Of a DNA stretch of 64,000 bases, positions 8,099 to 16,609 are shown one piece after another; the stretch's first letter is position 1; the number at the start of each line of letters is the position of its first letter. A program made the position numbers and the translations under genes. The notes beneath the pieces were generated by a model. It saw only the letters and a program-made list of their open reading frames with translations. It was not told the origin of the DNA and did no database searches. The stretch comes from MPNO01 sp965205995 (GTDB taxonomy: Bacteria; Pseudomonadota; Alphaproteobacteria; MPNO01). The stretch is taken from assembly GCA_965205995.1 (NCBI GenBank), contig OZ242200.1, positions 992,001 to 1,056,000 on the forward strand, written 5' to 3'.

Positions 8099-8497
8099 TC
8101 AGCCCGAAGGCGTTTCCTGCGCGGCCTCGGCCGGGTTGAACCTCTCCGTCAGCTGACCGAACTTCACCAGGCAGCCGCTCGGGTCGTACACATGGAGTTC
8201 GTCCATGCCCCACGGCGTCTCGACGACCTTGCCCACATCGATGCGCTCTGCGAGATCCGCGTGCAGCGTATGAATGTCGTTCACGCGGACGTAGCAGGAG
8301 GTGTTTTCCGCAACGTGCCTGTCCGGGCAGAGCCAGAAGTGGATCTCGATATGCTCGCAGATGGCGATGCCGTAATTGCTGTCGCCGAAATCGTGGGTCT
8401 CGAAGCCGAGCTTCTGGAAGAAGTCCAGCGAAGCCGCGATATCCAGCGAGGCAAGCACCGGCATGGCCCGGTCGAACATGGACGGCTTGTCGGGCAT
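8099..8497 (-). CDS. VOC-superfamily protein (glyoxalase / bleomycin-resistance-like)
   Basis: A 132-residue single vicinal-oxygen-chelate domain. It has the pattern AMPVLASLDIAASLDFFQKLGFE (first beta-alpha-beta unit), then IEIHFWLC, CYVRVNDI, and the closing strand WGMDELHVYDPSGCLVKFGQ. Candidate metal or ligand residues are H in IEIHFW and E in DELHVYD. Proteins of this shape include bleomycin-binding proteins, which sequester the drug, and small dioxygenases or lyases; similarity is greatest to the bleomycin-binding type. A role in resistance is not proven. It reads as a single gene. Confidence 0.75.
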   Translation of the reverse strand: MPDKPSMFDRAMPVLASLDIAASLDFFQKLGFETHDFGDSNYGIAICEHIEIHFWLCPDRHVAENTSCYVRVNDIHTLHADLAERIDVGKVVETPWGMDELHVYDPSGCLVKFGQLTERFNPAEAAQETPSG

Positions 8498-8566
8498 CGG
8501 TCGATTGCCTCCTTTCGGCGTGTGGCCAGCGCCTATCCGACTTGGATGGAACCGTGGCGGCGGTGC

Positions 8567-8583
8567 GTCCTTCGATACGCCCT
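8567..8583. repeat. single arm of the nested inverted-repeat element
   Basis: CGTCCTTCGATACGCCC is identical to the left outer arm of the element at 6912. No right arm follows, so it is a solo remnant. It abuts and partly overlaps the stop codon of the GST gene, so the repeat may supply that gene's 3' end. Confidence 0.6.
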
Positions 8584-9301
8584 ACGACCCGCCCTGCGCG
8601 GCCTGGGTCTTACCGTAGAGCAGCTCCCAGGCCTTGTCGGAATAGCCGGGGCCGCGGCGGGCGTCGTCGGCGAGCGTCTCCAGCGCGCGTTCGACCGCGG
8701 GGCGGGCCCAGATCTTGTCGCGCCAGCGCTTCACGTTGGGGAACGCCTCGATGTCGACGCCCTGCCGTTCGGGAAAGCGGAGCCACGGGAAGATCGCCAT
8801 GTCGGCGACGGTGTAGTCGTCGGCCGCCACCCAGTCGCGCCCGTCGAGGCGCTTTTCCAGGACGCCGTAGAGGCGGGTCGCTTCGTTGACGTAGCGGTCG
8901 ATCCCGTATTGCAGCTTGTCGCGCTCGAAGCGCTCGGGGGCGTAGGAATGGAAGTGATGCGCCTGGCCCAGCATGGGGCCGACGCCGCCCATCTGCCACA
9001 TCAGCCATTGCAGCACGTCATAACGCGCGTGCGGCTCTTCGGGCATGAAGCGGCCGGTCTTCTCGGCCAGATAGACCAGGATCGCGCCGGTCTCGAAGAC
9101 CGGGATTTCCCTGCCTCCCGGGCCGTCGCGGTCGACGATCGCCGGCATCTTGTTGTTCGGGCTGATCTTGAGGAAATCGGGCTCAAACTGGGCGCCTTCC
9201 TGGATGTTGATGGGATGCACGGTCCATTCGAGGCCGCACTCCTCGAGCATGATGTGGATCTTGTGGCCGTTCGGCGTGGGCCATGTGTAGCAATCGATCA
9301 T
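8582..9301 (-). CDS. glutathione S-transferase family protein, YfcG/Nu-class-like
   Basis: A 239-residue GST. The N-terminal thioredoxin-like domain starts MIDCYTWPTPNGHKIHIMLEE, where the T-P-N-G-x-K signature is that of the Nu-class disulfide-bond oxidoreductases YfcG/YghU rather than a classic Tyr/Ser GST. It continues with SPNNKMPAIVDRDG (cis-proline, glutathione backbone contact) and FETGAILVYLAEKTG. The helical C-terminal domain has DYTVADMAIFPWL. Expected activity is glutathione-dependent disulfide reduction in the cytoplasm. Start ATG 9301; the longer upstream frame is a shadow of gatB. It lies 26 bases after gatB and may be co-transcribed with it. Confidence 0.9.
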   Translation of the reverse strand: MIDCYTWPTPNGHKIHIMLEECGLEWTVHPINIQEGAQFEPDFLKISPNNKMPAIVDRDGPGGREIPVFETGAILVYLAEKTGRFMPEEPHARYDVLQWLMWQMGGVGPMLGQAHHFHSYAPERFERDKLQYGIDRYVNEATRLYGVLEKRLDGRDWVAADDYTVADMAIFPWLRFPERQGVDIEAFPNVKRWRDKIWARPAVERALETLADDARRGPGYSDKAWELLYGKTQAAQGGS

Positions 9302-9327
9302 CGGTCTCTCCCCTTCTTTGCCGCTGC

Positions 9328-10779
9328 TCAGCCGTCGAGCCTGGCGCGCAGGATTTCGTTCACGGTGGTCGGGTTGGCCTTGCCCCGGCTCGCCTTCATG
9401 ACCTGACCCACGAAGTACCCCAGCAGCCTGGTCTTGCCGCCCCGGTACTCGGCGACCATGTCGGCCCGTTCGGCGAGGATGGTATCGACGATCGCCTCGA
9501 TCGCGCCGGAGTCGCTGACCTGCTCCAGACCGCGCTCCTCGACGATCGTTTGCGCATCGCGGCCGGTCTCGAACATGATCTCGAAGACCTCCCTGGCGGT
9601 CCGCCCCGATACGGTCCCCGTCTGCATCAGGTCGATCAGCCGGCCCAGATTCGATGCCGCGACCGGCGCTTGGCGTATCGCGAGACCCGATTTGTTGAGC
9701 GCGCCGAACAGGTCGCGGATCACCCAGTTGGCGGCGAGTTTCGCATCGCGGCCGCGGGCCACGGCCTCGAAATATTCCGCATTCTCGCGGTCGGCGACGA
9801 GAACCTCGGCGTCCTCGTCGGACAGCCCCAGCTTTGCGACGAACCGCTCCTTCTTCGCATCGGGAAGCTCCGGGAGATTCGTCCGGATGCCGTCGACGAA
9901 CGCCTCGTCGAGAACCAGCGGCATCAGATCCGGATCGGGGAAGTAGCGGTAATCGTGCTCCTCCTCCTTGCTGCGCATCGACCGGGTGACGCCGCGGTCG
10001 GTGTCGAACAGCCGGGTTTGCTGGTCGATGCTGCCGCCGTCCTCGATGACGCCGACCTGGCGCCGCGCTTCGTGGGCGGCCGCCTCGCGGATGGAGCGGA
10101 TGGAATTCAGGTTCTTGATCTCGCACCTGGTGCCCAGATCCCCGCCCGGACGCCGCACCGAGACGTTGACGTCGGCGCGCAGCGAGCCTTCCTGCATGTT
10201 GCCGTCGCAGGTTCCGAGATAGCGGAGGATCGAACGGACCTTCGTCATGAAGGAAGCGGCCTCTTCCGGCGAGCGCATGTCGGGCTCGCTCACGATCTCC
10301 ATCAGCGCGACGCCGGCCCGGTTCAGATCGACCCAGGTCCTGCGCGGATCCCGGTCGTGGAGGCTCTTGCCCGCATCCTGTTCGAGGTGGAGACGGAGGA
10401 TGCGGACGGTCCTGCGGCCGCCGTCCTCAAGCGCGATCTCGACCGCGCCGCGGCCGACGACGGGCTGTGTGTATTGCGAGATCTGGTAGCCCTGCGGCAG
10501 GTCCGGATAAAAATAGTTCTTGCGGTCGAACACCGAGACCAGGTTGATCTGGGCGCCGAGCCCGAGCCCGGTGCGGACCGCCTGCTCGACGCAGTATTCG
10601 TTGACCACCGGCAGCATCCCGGGCATCGCCGCATCGACCAGCGAAACCTGAGCGTTGGGCTCGCCCCCGAAGGCGGTGGAAGCACCCGAGAACAGCTTGG
10701 AACGGGAGACGATCTGGGCATGGACCTCCATGCCGATCACGGTTTCCCACGCTCCGCTGCGTCCTTCGATCAGGCTCAC
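9328..10779 (-). CDS. gatB: Asp-tRNA(Asn)/Glu-tRNA(Gln) amidotransferase subunit B
   Basis: A 483-residue GatB, the tRNA-binding and kinase subunit of the transamidosome that converts misacylated Glu-tRNA(Gln)/Asp-tRNA(Asn) with ammonia from GatA. Seen: WETVIGMEVHAQI at the N-terminus, DRKNYFYPDLPQGYQISQ, DLNRAGVALMEIVSEPDM, RYFPDPDL, and the C-terminal YqeY-like tRNA-binding domain ending TVNEILRARLDG. Start is GTG at 10779, which overlaps the TGA of the upstream small gene (GTGA), implying coupled translation. Last of gatC-gatA-small gene-gatB. Confidence 0.95.
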   Translation of the reverse strand: MSLIEGRSGAWETVIGMEVHAQIVSRSKLFSGASTAFGGEPNAQVSLVDAAMPGMLPVVNEYCVEQAVRTGLGLGAQINLVSVFDRKNYFYPDLPQGYQISQYTQPVVGRGAVEIALEDGGRRTVRILRLHLEQDAGKSLHDRDPRRTWVDLNRAGVALMEIVSEPDMRSPEEAASFMTKVRSILRYLGTCDGNMQEGSLRADVNVSVRRPGGDLGTRCEIKNLNSIRSIREAAAHEARRQVGVIEDGGSIDQQTRLFDTDRGVTRSMRSKEEEHDYRYFPDPDLMPLVLDEAFVDGIRTNLPELPDAKKERFVAKLGLSDEDAEVLVADRENAEYFEAVARGRDAKLAANWVIRDLFGALNKSGLAIRQAPVAASNLGRLIDLMQTGTVSGRTAREVFEIMFETGRDAQTIVEERGLEQVSDSGAIEAIVDTILAERADMVAEYRGGKTRLLGYFVGQVMKASRGKANPTTVNEILRARLDG

Positions 10780-11093
10780 GACCCGGCCCCGCGAGTAAGA
10801 GAGGCGATCAACAAGGTGAGGATGCTGAACGCCGAGACCCGGAAGATAAACACACGCCCGAGCCGGTTCCAGTAACCGCGCCGCGCCGCGGTGACGGCGG
10901 CGGCCGGCGCATTTGCGTCGAAGTTCGCGAGAAACATCGGCCACGAGCGTCGGTGGATCTCCCACATCGCGTATCCCTGCACGACCGCGCTGACGGCAAC
11001 GCAGAGCAGCGCCCCGAGATTGCTGAAGTGGAACACGTCGCGGCCGATCAGCCCGAGGCTGACATGGATCAGCAGGTACCAGACGATGGCCAC
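10776..11093 (-). CDS. small membrane protein of unknown function between gatA and gatB
   Basis: A 105-residue protein I cannot assign. It has three hydrophobic stretches: IVWYLLIHVSLGLIG (about 3-17), LGALLCVAVSAVVQGYAMWEI (27-47) and FIFRVSAFSILTLLIASL (82-99). Between the last two lies a soluble stretch with RRSWPMFLANFDANAPA. It sits 19 bases after gatA and overlaps the gatB start, so it is translated within the gatCAB operon although no link to tRNA amidation is apparent. The fixed spacing and clean membrane pattern argue it is a real gene. Confidence 0.65.
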   Translation of the reverse strand: MAIVWYLLIHVSLGLIGRDVFHFSNLGALLCVAVSAVVQGYAMWEIHRRSWPMFLANFDANAPAAAVTAARRGYWNRLGRVFIFRVSAFSILTLLIASLTRGAGS

Positions 11094-11112
11094 GGAGTCC
11101 GGGCCCGGCGGC

Positions 11113-12594
11113 TCAGCCGCGCGGCCCCGGCCTCGCCTCGAAGGCGGCGGCCTTCTCGATCGCCCGGGCGGCGCGGAACATCGTTTCCTCGTCGAAGGCG
11201 CGGGCGACGATCTGCAATCCGAGCGGCAGCCCGCCCGAGGACAGCCCCGCCGGCACCGACATCGCGGGGAGCCCGGCGAGGCTCGCAGGCACCGTCAGCA
11301 CGTCATTCAGATACATCGCGATCGGGTCGTCCAGTTTCTCGCCGATCGCGAACGCATCCGACGGACAGGTCGGCGTCAGCAGAAAATCGCAGGATTCGAA
11401 AGCGCCGGCGAAATCCTGCGCGACCAGGGTTCGCACCTTCTGGGCCTTGAGGTAATACGCGTCGTAGTAGCCGGCCGACAGCGCATAGGTTCCGATCAGG
11501 ATGCGGCGGCGGACCTCGGCGCCGAACCCCGCGCCCCGGGTCCTCGCATAGGTGTCGATGAGGTCTTCTCCGTCGACCCTCCGGCCGTAGCGCACCCCGT
11601 CATAGCGCGCGAGGTTGGACGACGCCTCGGCGGGCGCGATCAGGTGGTAGGCCGGCAGCGCATACGCGGTGTGCGGCAGGCTGATTTCGACCGGTTCGGC
11701 GCCGGCATCCCTGAGCCACGCGATCCCCGAGTCCCACAGGGCGCGGATGTCGTCCGGCGTCTCGTCGAGCGAATACTCGGCCGGGATGCCAACCCTGAGA
11801 CCGGCGACGCCATCCTCGAGCGTGGCCTCGAAATCGGGCACCTCGATATCGACGGAGGTCGAATCCCCGGGGTCGAATCCCGCCATCGCGCCCAGCATGA
11901 TCGCGGTGTCGCGAACGCTGCGCGCGATCGGGCCGGCCTGGTCGAGCGAGGACGCGAAGGCGACGATCCCCCAGCGCGAGCAGCGGCCGTAGGTCGGCTT
12001 GGCGCCGACCACGCCGCAGAACGCGGCCGGTTGGCGGATCGAACCGCCGGTGTCGGTCCCGGTCGCCCCGAGGCAAAGCCTGGCGGCGACCGCCGCGCCC
12101 GACCCGCCCGAGGATCCGCCGGGGACCAGCGGCCGGTTGTCGCTCTGCCGCCGCCAGGGGTTTTCCACCGGGCCGAAATGGCTGGTCTCGTTGGACGAGC
12201 CCATCGCGAATTCGTCGAGATTGAGCTTGCCGAGCATGACCGCGCCGGCGGCGAAGAGATTGGCGCTGACCGTCGATTCGTAGGGCGGCACGAAGCCGTC
12301 GAGAATCCCCGAGGCCGCGGTCGACATCACGCCCCGGGTGCAGAACAAATCCTTGATCCCGAGCGGAATTCCTTCCAGGGCGCCGGTGTCCCCGCGCCTC
12401 CTCCGGGCGTCGGAGGCCTCGGCGTCGGCGATCGCGCGCTCCGGCGTCTCGGTGATGAAGGCGTTGAGGGCGCGCGCGTCGGCGATCGCCTCGACATGGG
12501 CCTCGGCGAGCTCGCGGGCGGAGATCTCGCCGCCGGCCAACCGGTCGCGCGCCGCCGCGATCGTGAGTTCGGTGAGCGCCCGGTCGGCCATCAT
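11113..12594 (-). CDS. gatA: Asp-tRNA(Asn)/Glu-tRNA(Gln) amidotransferase subunit A
   Basis: A 493-residue amidase-family subunit that releases ammonia from glutamine for transamidation of mischarged tRNA. Catalytic lysine in GIPLGIKDLF (about residue 77). The glycine-serine core PGGSSGGSGAAVAA follows, and the nucleophile serine is in GTDTGGSIRQPAAFCG, matching canonical GatA and unlike the amidase at the window start. Start: ATG 12594 overlaps the gatC TGA (ATGA), with a second ATG immediately after. The longer frame upstream is antisense and overlap shadow. Confidence 0.96.
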   Translation of the reverse strand: MMADRALTELTIAAARDRLAGGEISARELAEAHVEAIADARALNAFITETPERAIADAEASDARRRRGDTGALEGIPLGIKDLFCTRGVMSTAASGILDGFVPPYESTVSANLFAAGAVMLGKLNLDEFAMGSSNETSHFGPVENPWRRQSDNRPLVPGGSSGGSGAAVAARLCLGATGTDTGGSIRQPAAFCGVVGAKPTYGRCSRWGIVAFASSLDQAGPIARSVRDTAIMLGAMAGFDPGDSTSVDIEVPDFEATLEDGVAGLRVGIPAEYSLDETPDDIRALWDSGIAWLRDAGAEPVEISLPHTAYALPAYHLIAPAEASSNLARYDGVRYGRRVDGEDLIDTYARTRGAGFGAEVRRRILIGTYALSAGYYDAYYLKAQKVRTLVAQDFAGAFESCDFLLTPTCPSDAFAIGEKLDDPIAMYLNDVLTVPASLAGLPAMSVPAGLSSGGLPLGLQIVARAFDEETMFRAARAIEKAAAFEARPGPRG

Positions 12595-12878
12595 TCGATG
12601 ACCTTGGGGACGGTGTAGAACGGGCCCGCCGCCTGCGGCGCGTTGGCCACCAGATCCTCGGCGATACCGCCCTCGGTGACCGCGTCGGGGCGCTGGCGGA
12701 GCGGCATCGGCTTGACCGCGGTCATCGGCGCGACGCCCTCGGTGTCGACCTCGTTGAGCAGCCCCATCCAGTCCAGGATCTTGCTGAGCTCGCCCGTCAG
12801 CTCCGCCATTTGCCCCTCGGGCACGTCGAGCCGCGCGAGCATCGCGATGCGGCGCACGGTGTCGGTATCGACCGCCAT
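12591..12878 (-). CDS. gatC: Asp-tRNA(Asn)/Glu-tRNA(Gln) amidotransferase subunit C
   Basis: A 95-residue GatC, the small clamp that wraps around GatA and GatB. Family pattern seen: V-x3-A-x-LARL near residues 9-17 (IAMLARLDVPE), LSKILDWMGLLNEVDTEGVAPM in the middle, and the C-terminal APQAAGPFYTVPKVIE hook. First gene of the operon, divergent from ruvX. Its stop overlaps the gatA start. Confidence 0.95.
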   Translation of the reverse strand: MAVDTDTVRRIAMLARLDVPEGQMAELTGELSKILDWMGLLNEVDTEGVAPMTAVKPMPLRQRPDAVTEGGIAEDLVANAPQAAGPFYTVPKVIE

Positions 12879-13004
12879 GTCTCGCTCTCCGAACCGTGGG
12901 TGGAGGTGGCGGGAACCTACATCCGGTCATGCGACCCGGCAAGCTGGCACCCATGCGCCGGGCCGTATATGAAAACGGCGCCGCGAACCGCAATCGGAGG
13001 TGTC

Positions 13005-13469
13005 TTGGCGATTGTCGATCTGGAGGCGCTGGCGCCGCGCGCGCGGCTGATGGCGCTGGATGTCGGGGAGAAGACCATCGGGATCGCGCTCGGCACGACC
13101 GCCCTCGCCCTCGCCTCGCCGCTCGAAACCATCCGGCGCGGCAAGTTCGCCGCCGATGCCGGTCGGGTCTTCGCGCTCGTCGACGAGCACGGGGTGGACG
13201 GCCTCGTGATCGGCCTGCCGATCAACATGGACGGCAGCGAGGGAAGGCGCTGCCAGTCGGTGCGGCAGTTCGCGGCCACTCTTCTGGCCCGGCGCGACAT
13301 CGCGGCCGCCTTCTGGGACGAGCGCCTTTCCACCGCCGCGGTGACGCGGACGATGATCGAGGCCGATCTGTCGCGGCGCAAACGCGCGGCGGCGGTCGAC
13401 CGGCTCGCCGCGGCCTACATCCTCCAGGGCGCGCTGGACCGGATTCGCAATCTTTCTGACAACGACTGA
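13005..13469 (+). CDS. ruvX: putative pre-16S rRNA nuclease / Holliday junction resolvase-like (YqgF)
   Basis: A 154-residue RNase H-fold protein of the YqgF/RuvX family, associated with maturation of the 16S rRNA 5' end. Visible: MALDVGEKTIGIALG (first acidic residue), DGLVIGLPINMDGSEGRR, and WDERLSTAAVTRTM, which are the three family blocks. Start chosen as TTG 13005, just after GGAGGT, because the resulting AIVDLEALAPRARL leader matches the family. ATG 12969 would add twelve unconserved residues and cannot be ruled out. Divergent from gatC. Confidence 0.9.
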   Translation: MAIVDLEALAPRARLMALDVGEKTIGIALGTTALALASPLETIRRGKFAADAGRVFALVDEHGVDGLVIGLPINMDGSEGRRCQSVRQFAATLLARRDIAAAFWDERLSTAAVTRTMIEADLSRRKRAAAVDRLAAAYILQGALDRIRNLSDND

Positions 13470-13482
13470 ACGGAGAACCCAG

Positions 13483-14031
13483 ATGACAAGAGATACCAGG
13501 CGTATCGTCACCGGCCATGACGAGAACGGAAAGGCCATCGTGATCGCCGACGGGACGACGCCCAACGTGTTCAGGCCCGACCACCGGCCCGGGGTGCAGA
13601 TCAACAATATCTGGCAGGTCGGCGAATCGCCGGCCCATCTCATGAGCCAGGAAGAGACGATGGAAGGCCGGATCGCGCTGGAGCCGCCGCCCAACGGGTC
13701 GATCTGCCGGGTGATCGAGTACGCGCCGGAAAAGGACTGGATCGACAACATCGACCGCGCGACGGCCCATGCGAGCTTCTCCCAGCTCGGCGCCGCCCAT
13801 GCGGCGGACTCATCGGGAGACCCGCCCCATCCGCTGATGCACCGGACCGAGACGATCGATTACGCGATCTGCCTCGAAGGCGAGATCTGGCTCGTGCTCG
13901 ACGATTCCGAGGTGCTCATGAAGGCGGGCGATGTCTGCGTGCAGCGCGGCACCAACCACGCCTGGTCGAACCGCTCGGACGCACCCTGCTTCATCTGCTT
14001 CGTGCTGATCGACGGAACCTTCGACGCGTGA
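13483..14031 (+). CDS. cupin-domain protein
   Basis: A 182-residue protein with a conserved beta-barrel cupin in its C-terminal half. HPLMHRTETIDYAICLEGEI (about 119-138) is cupin motif 1, and AGDVCVQRGTNHAWSNRS (about 148-165) is motif 2. The likely metal ligands are H in LMHRTE, E in TETID and H in NHAW. The N-terminal half has a partial strand pattern (VFRPDHRPGVQINNIWQV) that may be a decayed second cupin, as in some bicupin dioxygenases. The function is unknown. Good spacing (13 bases) after ruvX suggests co-transcription, though the roles look unrelated. Confidence 0.8.
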   Translation: MTRDTRRIVTGHDENGKAIVIADGTTPNVFRPDHRPGVQINNIWQVGESPAHLMSQEETMEGRIALEPPPNGSICRVIEYAPEKDWIDNIDRATAHASFSQLGAAHAADSSGDPPHPLMHRTETIDYAICLEGEIWLVLDDSEVLMKAGDVCVQRGTNHAWSNRSDAPCFICFVLIDGTFDA

Positions 14032-14055
14032 ACCCAAGAGCGCGGCGCCGTCCGG

Positions 14056-15189
14056 TCAGTGGACGGCCGCCTCGCGCTTGACATGCGGCAGCACCTCCTC
14101 GGCGATCCTGCGCATCATGCCGAGCTGATCCGGCGAGGCGATGACGAGCTGGAAGACCGTGACCCCGAGATCGATATAGCGGTTGATCTTCTCCGCCATC
14201 TCCCTGCCGGATCCTGAGAGCGCCCAGCGATCCACCAGATCCGGGGAGGCTTTTTCCTTGCCGGGCGGCGGGCCGTGGAAGTCGGTGAGCTGGTTCTGCA
14301 CCCCCTCCCACGCCTTGCGCGGGTCGTCGTCGCAATTGGCGAACCAGTTCATGCCCTTGACCGTCGGGCCGCCATAGACCGCGTCCGAGCCCGGCGGCTT
14401 CCCGGAATCCGCCGCGATGCGCTCGATATCGGCCCAGATTTCGCGGTACTCGTCGGGCGCCGGATGGACGGCGAGCCAGCCGTCGCCCTGCTCGGCGATC
14501 ACCTGGCGGATCCTGGGGCCCATCATCAGCGTGCCCGCGACCTTCTCGTTCCAGGTGTAGTGGTGGGCGCCGACGCCGTCGATCGGGACGTAGATGCCGC
14601 CGCCGACCAGGATCGGCGGCTTGTCGGAGGGGCGCGCGATCCCCAGCGTCATCTCGCCGAAGCAGAAGAACTCGCCGTCATAGGCGAACTTGTCCTCGGT
14701 CCACAGCCGGTTCATCACGTCCAGGCATTCGGCGAACAGGGCGGTGCGGCGGGCGAAGAACTGCCCCGGCTGCAGCGCCTCCTTGTTGGGTCCGCGCACC
14801 GCGACCAGGGCGTCGAACTGGCGCTTGAAGATCGTCGACTTCCCCGCGCCGGTGCCGGCGCCGAGGATCGCGCGGCCCTCCGAGACCTCCCACAGCGTCG
14901 CCCATTGCTGGGCGACGTGAACCGGGTTGCGGATCTGCGGAATGAGGATGCCGGTGCAGAGCTTGATGCGGCTGGTCTGGGCGGCCGCGGCGGTCAGCGC
15001 CCCGATCGGGCAATAGGCCGCCGTGGTGCGGCGCCCGCCGAGCGCATCGTGCACCCAGACGGCGTCGAACCCCATCGCCTCGGCCTCGCGGGCGGCGTGC
15101 AGCAATTGCAGGAGATCGTAGGATTTCCCGGTGATCCCCATGGTGTTGTTGATCGACGTGCCGACGACGATCTCGTTGCCGAGTGCCAT
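14056..15189 (-). CDS. LLM-class flavin-dependent oxidoreductase
   Basis: A 377-residue protein of the bacterial luciferase-like monooxygenase superfamily, a TIM barrel using FMNH2 or F420H2. Blocks: HAAREAEAMGFDAVWVHDAL, KLCTGILIPQIRNPVHVAQQWATL, SEGRAILGAGTG, and PPILVGGGIYVP. The substrate is unknown. Start ATG 15189 has AAGGGGG upstream; the ORF frame extends further but lacks similarity. A flavin-reductase-like gene begins 142 bases away on the other strand, so the two could form a two-component monooxygenase. Confidence 0.88.
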   Translation of the reverse strand: MALGNEIVVGTSINNTMGITGKSYDLLQLLHAAREAEAMGFDAVWVHDALGGRRTTAAYCPIGALTAAAAQTSRIKLCTGILIPQIRNPVHVAQQWATLWEVSEGRAILGAGTGAGKSTIFKRQFDALVAVRGPNKEALQPGQFFARRTALFAECLDVMNRLWTEDKFAYDGEFFCFGEMTLGIARPSDKPPILVGGGIYVPIDGVGAHHYTWNEKVAGTLMMGPRIRQVIAEQGDGWLAVHPAPDEYREIWADIERIAADSGKPPGSDAVYGGPTVKGMNWFANCDDDPRKAWEGVQNQLTDFHGPPPGKEKASPDLVDRWALSGSGREMAEKINRYIDLGVTVFQLVIASPDQLGMMRRIAEEVLPHVKREAAVH

Positions 15190-15331
15190 GAATGCGCCCC
15201 CTTCCCGGATTTCGACCGCTCGGATGCGACCATAGACGGCCGCGCCTGGCAATCAAGGCGCGGGTCGGGCGCTTTTCATTCCGCCCCCGAGGCCCGATAA
15301 TCGCGCCCGGCGCATCAACCGGCGAGGCAGC

Positions 15332-15976
15332 ATGTTCTACGAACCGCGAAACAACGATCACGGGCTTCCCTACAACCCGCTGAAGGCCTGCGTGCTCCCC
15401 AGGCCGATCGGCTGGATCTCGACCGTGGACGCCGATGGGGCGGTCAATCTCGCGCCTTTCAGCTTCTTCAACATGCTGAGCTACAACCCGCCCTATGTGC
15501 TGTTCTCGTCGGGCATGCACCCGGATTCGGCGCACAAGGACACGGTGCTCAACATCGAGCAGACCGGAGAGTTCGTCTACAACATGGCGACCTGGAAACA
15601 GCGCGAGGCGATGAACCAGTCCGGCCTGATCGTCGAGCGCGGCGTCGACGAGCTGACCGCCGCGGGGCTCGAGCCGCTGCCCTCGAGCCTGGTGCGCCCG
15701 CCCCGGGTCAAGGGCGCCCCGGTCCATTTCGAATGCCGCCACTACCGGACGCTGGAGCTTCCCGGCAAAACCCCCCGGGCGGCGCACAGGGTAGTGCTCG
15801 GCGAGGTCATAGGGGTACATATCGACGACGAGGCGCTGACCGCCGAGGGGCTGGTGGATGTCGCGAGGATCCGCCCGCTCGGCCGGCTCGGCTACAAGGA
15901 CTATGTGGCGGTCGAGACACTGTTCTCGATGGAAAAGGAGACCCCGGAAGAACGCATCGAACAGGCCGCCGAGTAG
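15332..15976 (+). CDS. flavin reductase-like domain protein (DIM6/NTAB family)
   Basis: A 214-residue FMN-binding split-barrel protein. The N-terminal YNPLKACVLPRPIGWIST and NLAPFSFFNMLSYNPPYVLF match the flavin-reductase-like fold, and the C-terminal part has VLGEVIGVHIDDEAL. Members reduce FMN with NAD(P)H and supply it to partner monooxygenases, or act as FMN oxidoreductases. It is divergent from the LLM oxidoreductase. It ends 18 bases before plsY and so may share a transcript with it. Confidence 0.85.
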   Translation: MFYEPRNNDHGLPYNPLKACVLPRPIGWISTVDADGAVNLAPFSFFNMLSYNPPYVLFSSGMHPDSAHKDTVLNIEQTGEFVYNMATWKQREAMNQSGLIVERGVDELTAAGLEPLPSSLVRPPRVKGAPVHFECRHYRTLELPGKTPRAAHRVVLGEVIGVHIDDEALTAEGLVDVARIRPLGRLGYKDYVAVETLFSMEKETPEERIEQAAE

Positions 15977-15994
15977 CCGGCACCCGGTGATCGG

Positions 15995-16609
15995 ATGATC
16001 TATCCGATCAGCTGGGCGCATGCTGCGCCCTATCTCGGGACGGCCTTCGCGCTTGCCTATCTGCTGGGTTCGGTCCCTTTCGGTCTGATCCTCACGCGCC
16101 TCGCCGGGCTCGGCGACATCCGCGCGATCGGGTCGGGCAATATCGGCGCCACCAACGTGCTGCGGACCGGCTCGAAGCCGCTCGCCGGGCTGACGCTGCT
16201 GCTCGACGGCGGCAAGGGCGCGGCCGCCGTCCTGATCGCGATGCATTGGGGTCCCGATATCGCCATCGTCGCCGCGCTGGGCGTCCTGATCGGCCACCTG
16301 TTTCCCGTCTGGCTCCGCTTCCGGGGCGGCAAGGGAGTGGCGACCGGGCTCGGAATCCTGCTCGGGCTGTCCTGGCCGGCGGGCGGGCTCGCCTGCCTCA
16401 CCTGGTTGGCGGTCGCCGGCATCGTCCGCTACTCGTCGCTATCCGCGCTCGTCGCGTTCGGGCTCGCGCCGGTCTATCTCTGGCAGCTCGCAGATCCGCA
16501 GAAGATGGAGTTCTCGGTCCTCATGGCGGTGCTGGTCTGGCTGCGCCATTTCGGCAACATCCGCCGGCTGTTGACCGGTACGGAGCCGCGCATCGGCGGC
16601 GGCGGGTGA
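15995..16609 (+). CDS. plsY: glycerol-3-phosphate acyltransferase PlsY
   Basis: A 204-residue inner-membrane enzyme transferring the acyl group from acyl-phosphate to glycerol-3-phosphate, the first step of phosphatidic acid synthesis. Three conserved loops are seen: YLLGSVPFGLILTRL near residue 21, DIRAIGSGNIGATNVLRTG at about 43-61, and FRGGKGVATGLGILL at about 109-123. About five transmembrane segments. Its TGA overlaps the GTG start of dprA, a pairing typical of alphaproteobacteria. Confidence 0.95.
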   Translation: MIYPISWAHAAPYLGTAFALAYLLGSVPFGLILTRLAGLGDIRAIGSGNIGATNVLRTGSKPLAGLTLLLDGGKGAAAVLIAMHWGPDIAIVAALGVLIGHLFPVWLRFRGGKGVATGLGILLGLSWPAGGLACLTWLAVAGIVRYSSLSALVAFGLAPVYLWQLADPQKMEFSVLMAVLVWLRHFGNIRRLLTGTEPRIGGGG

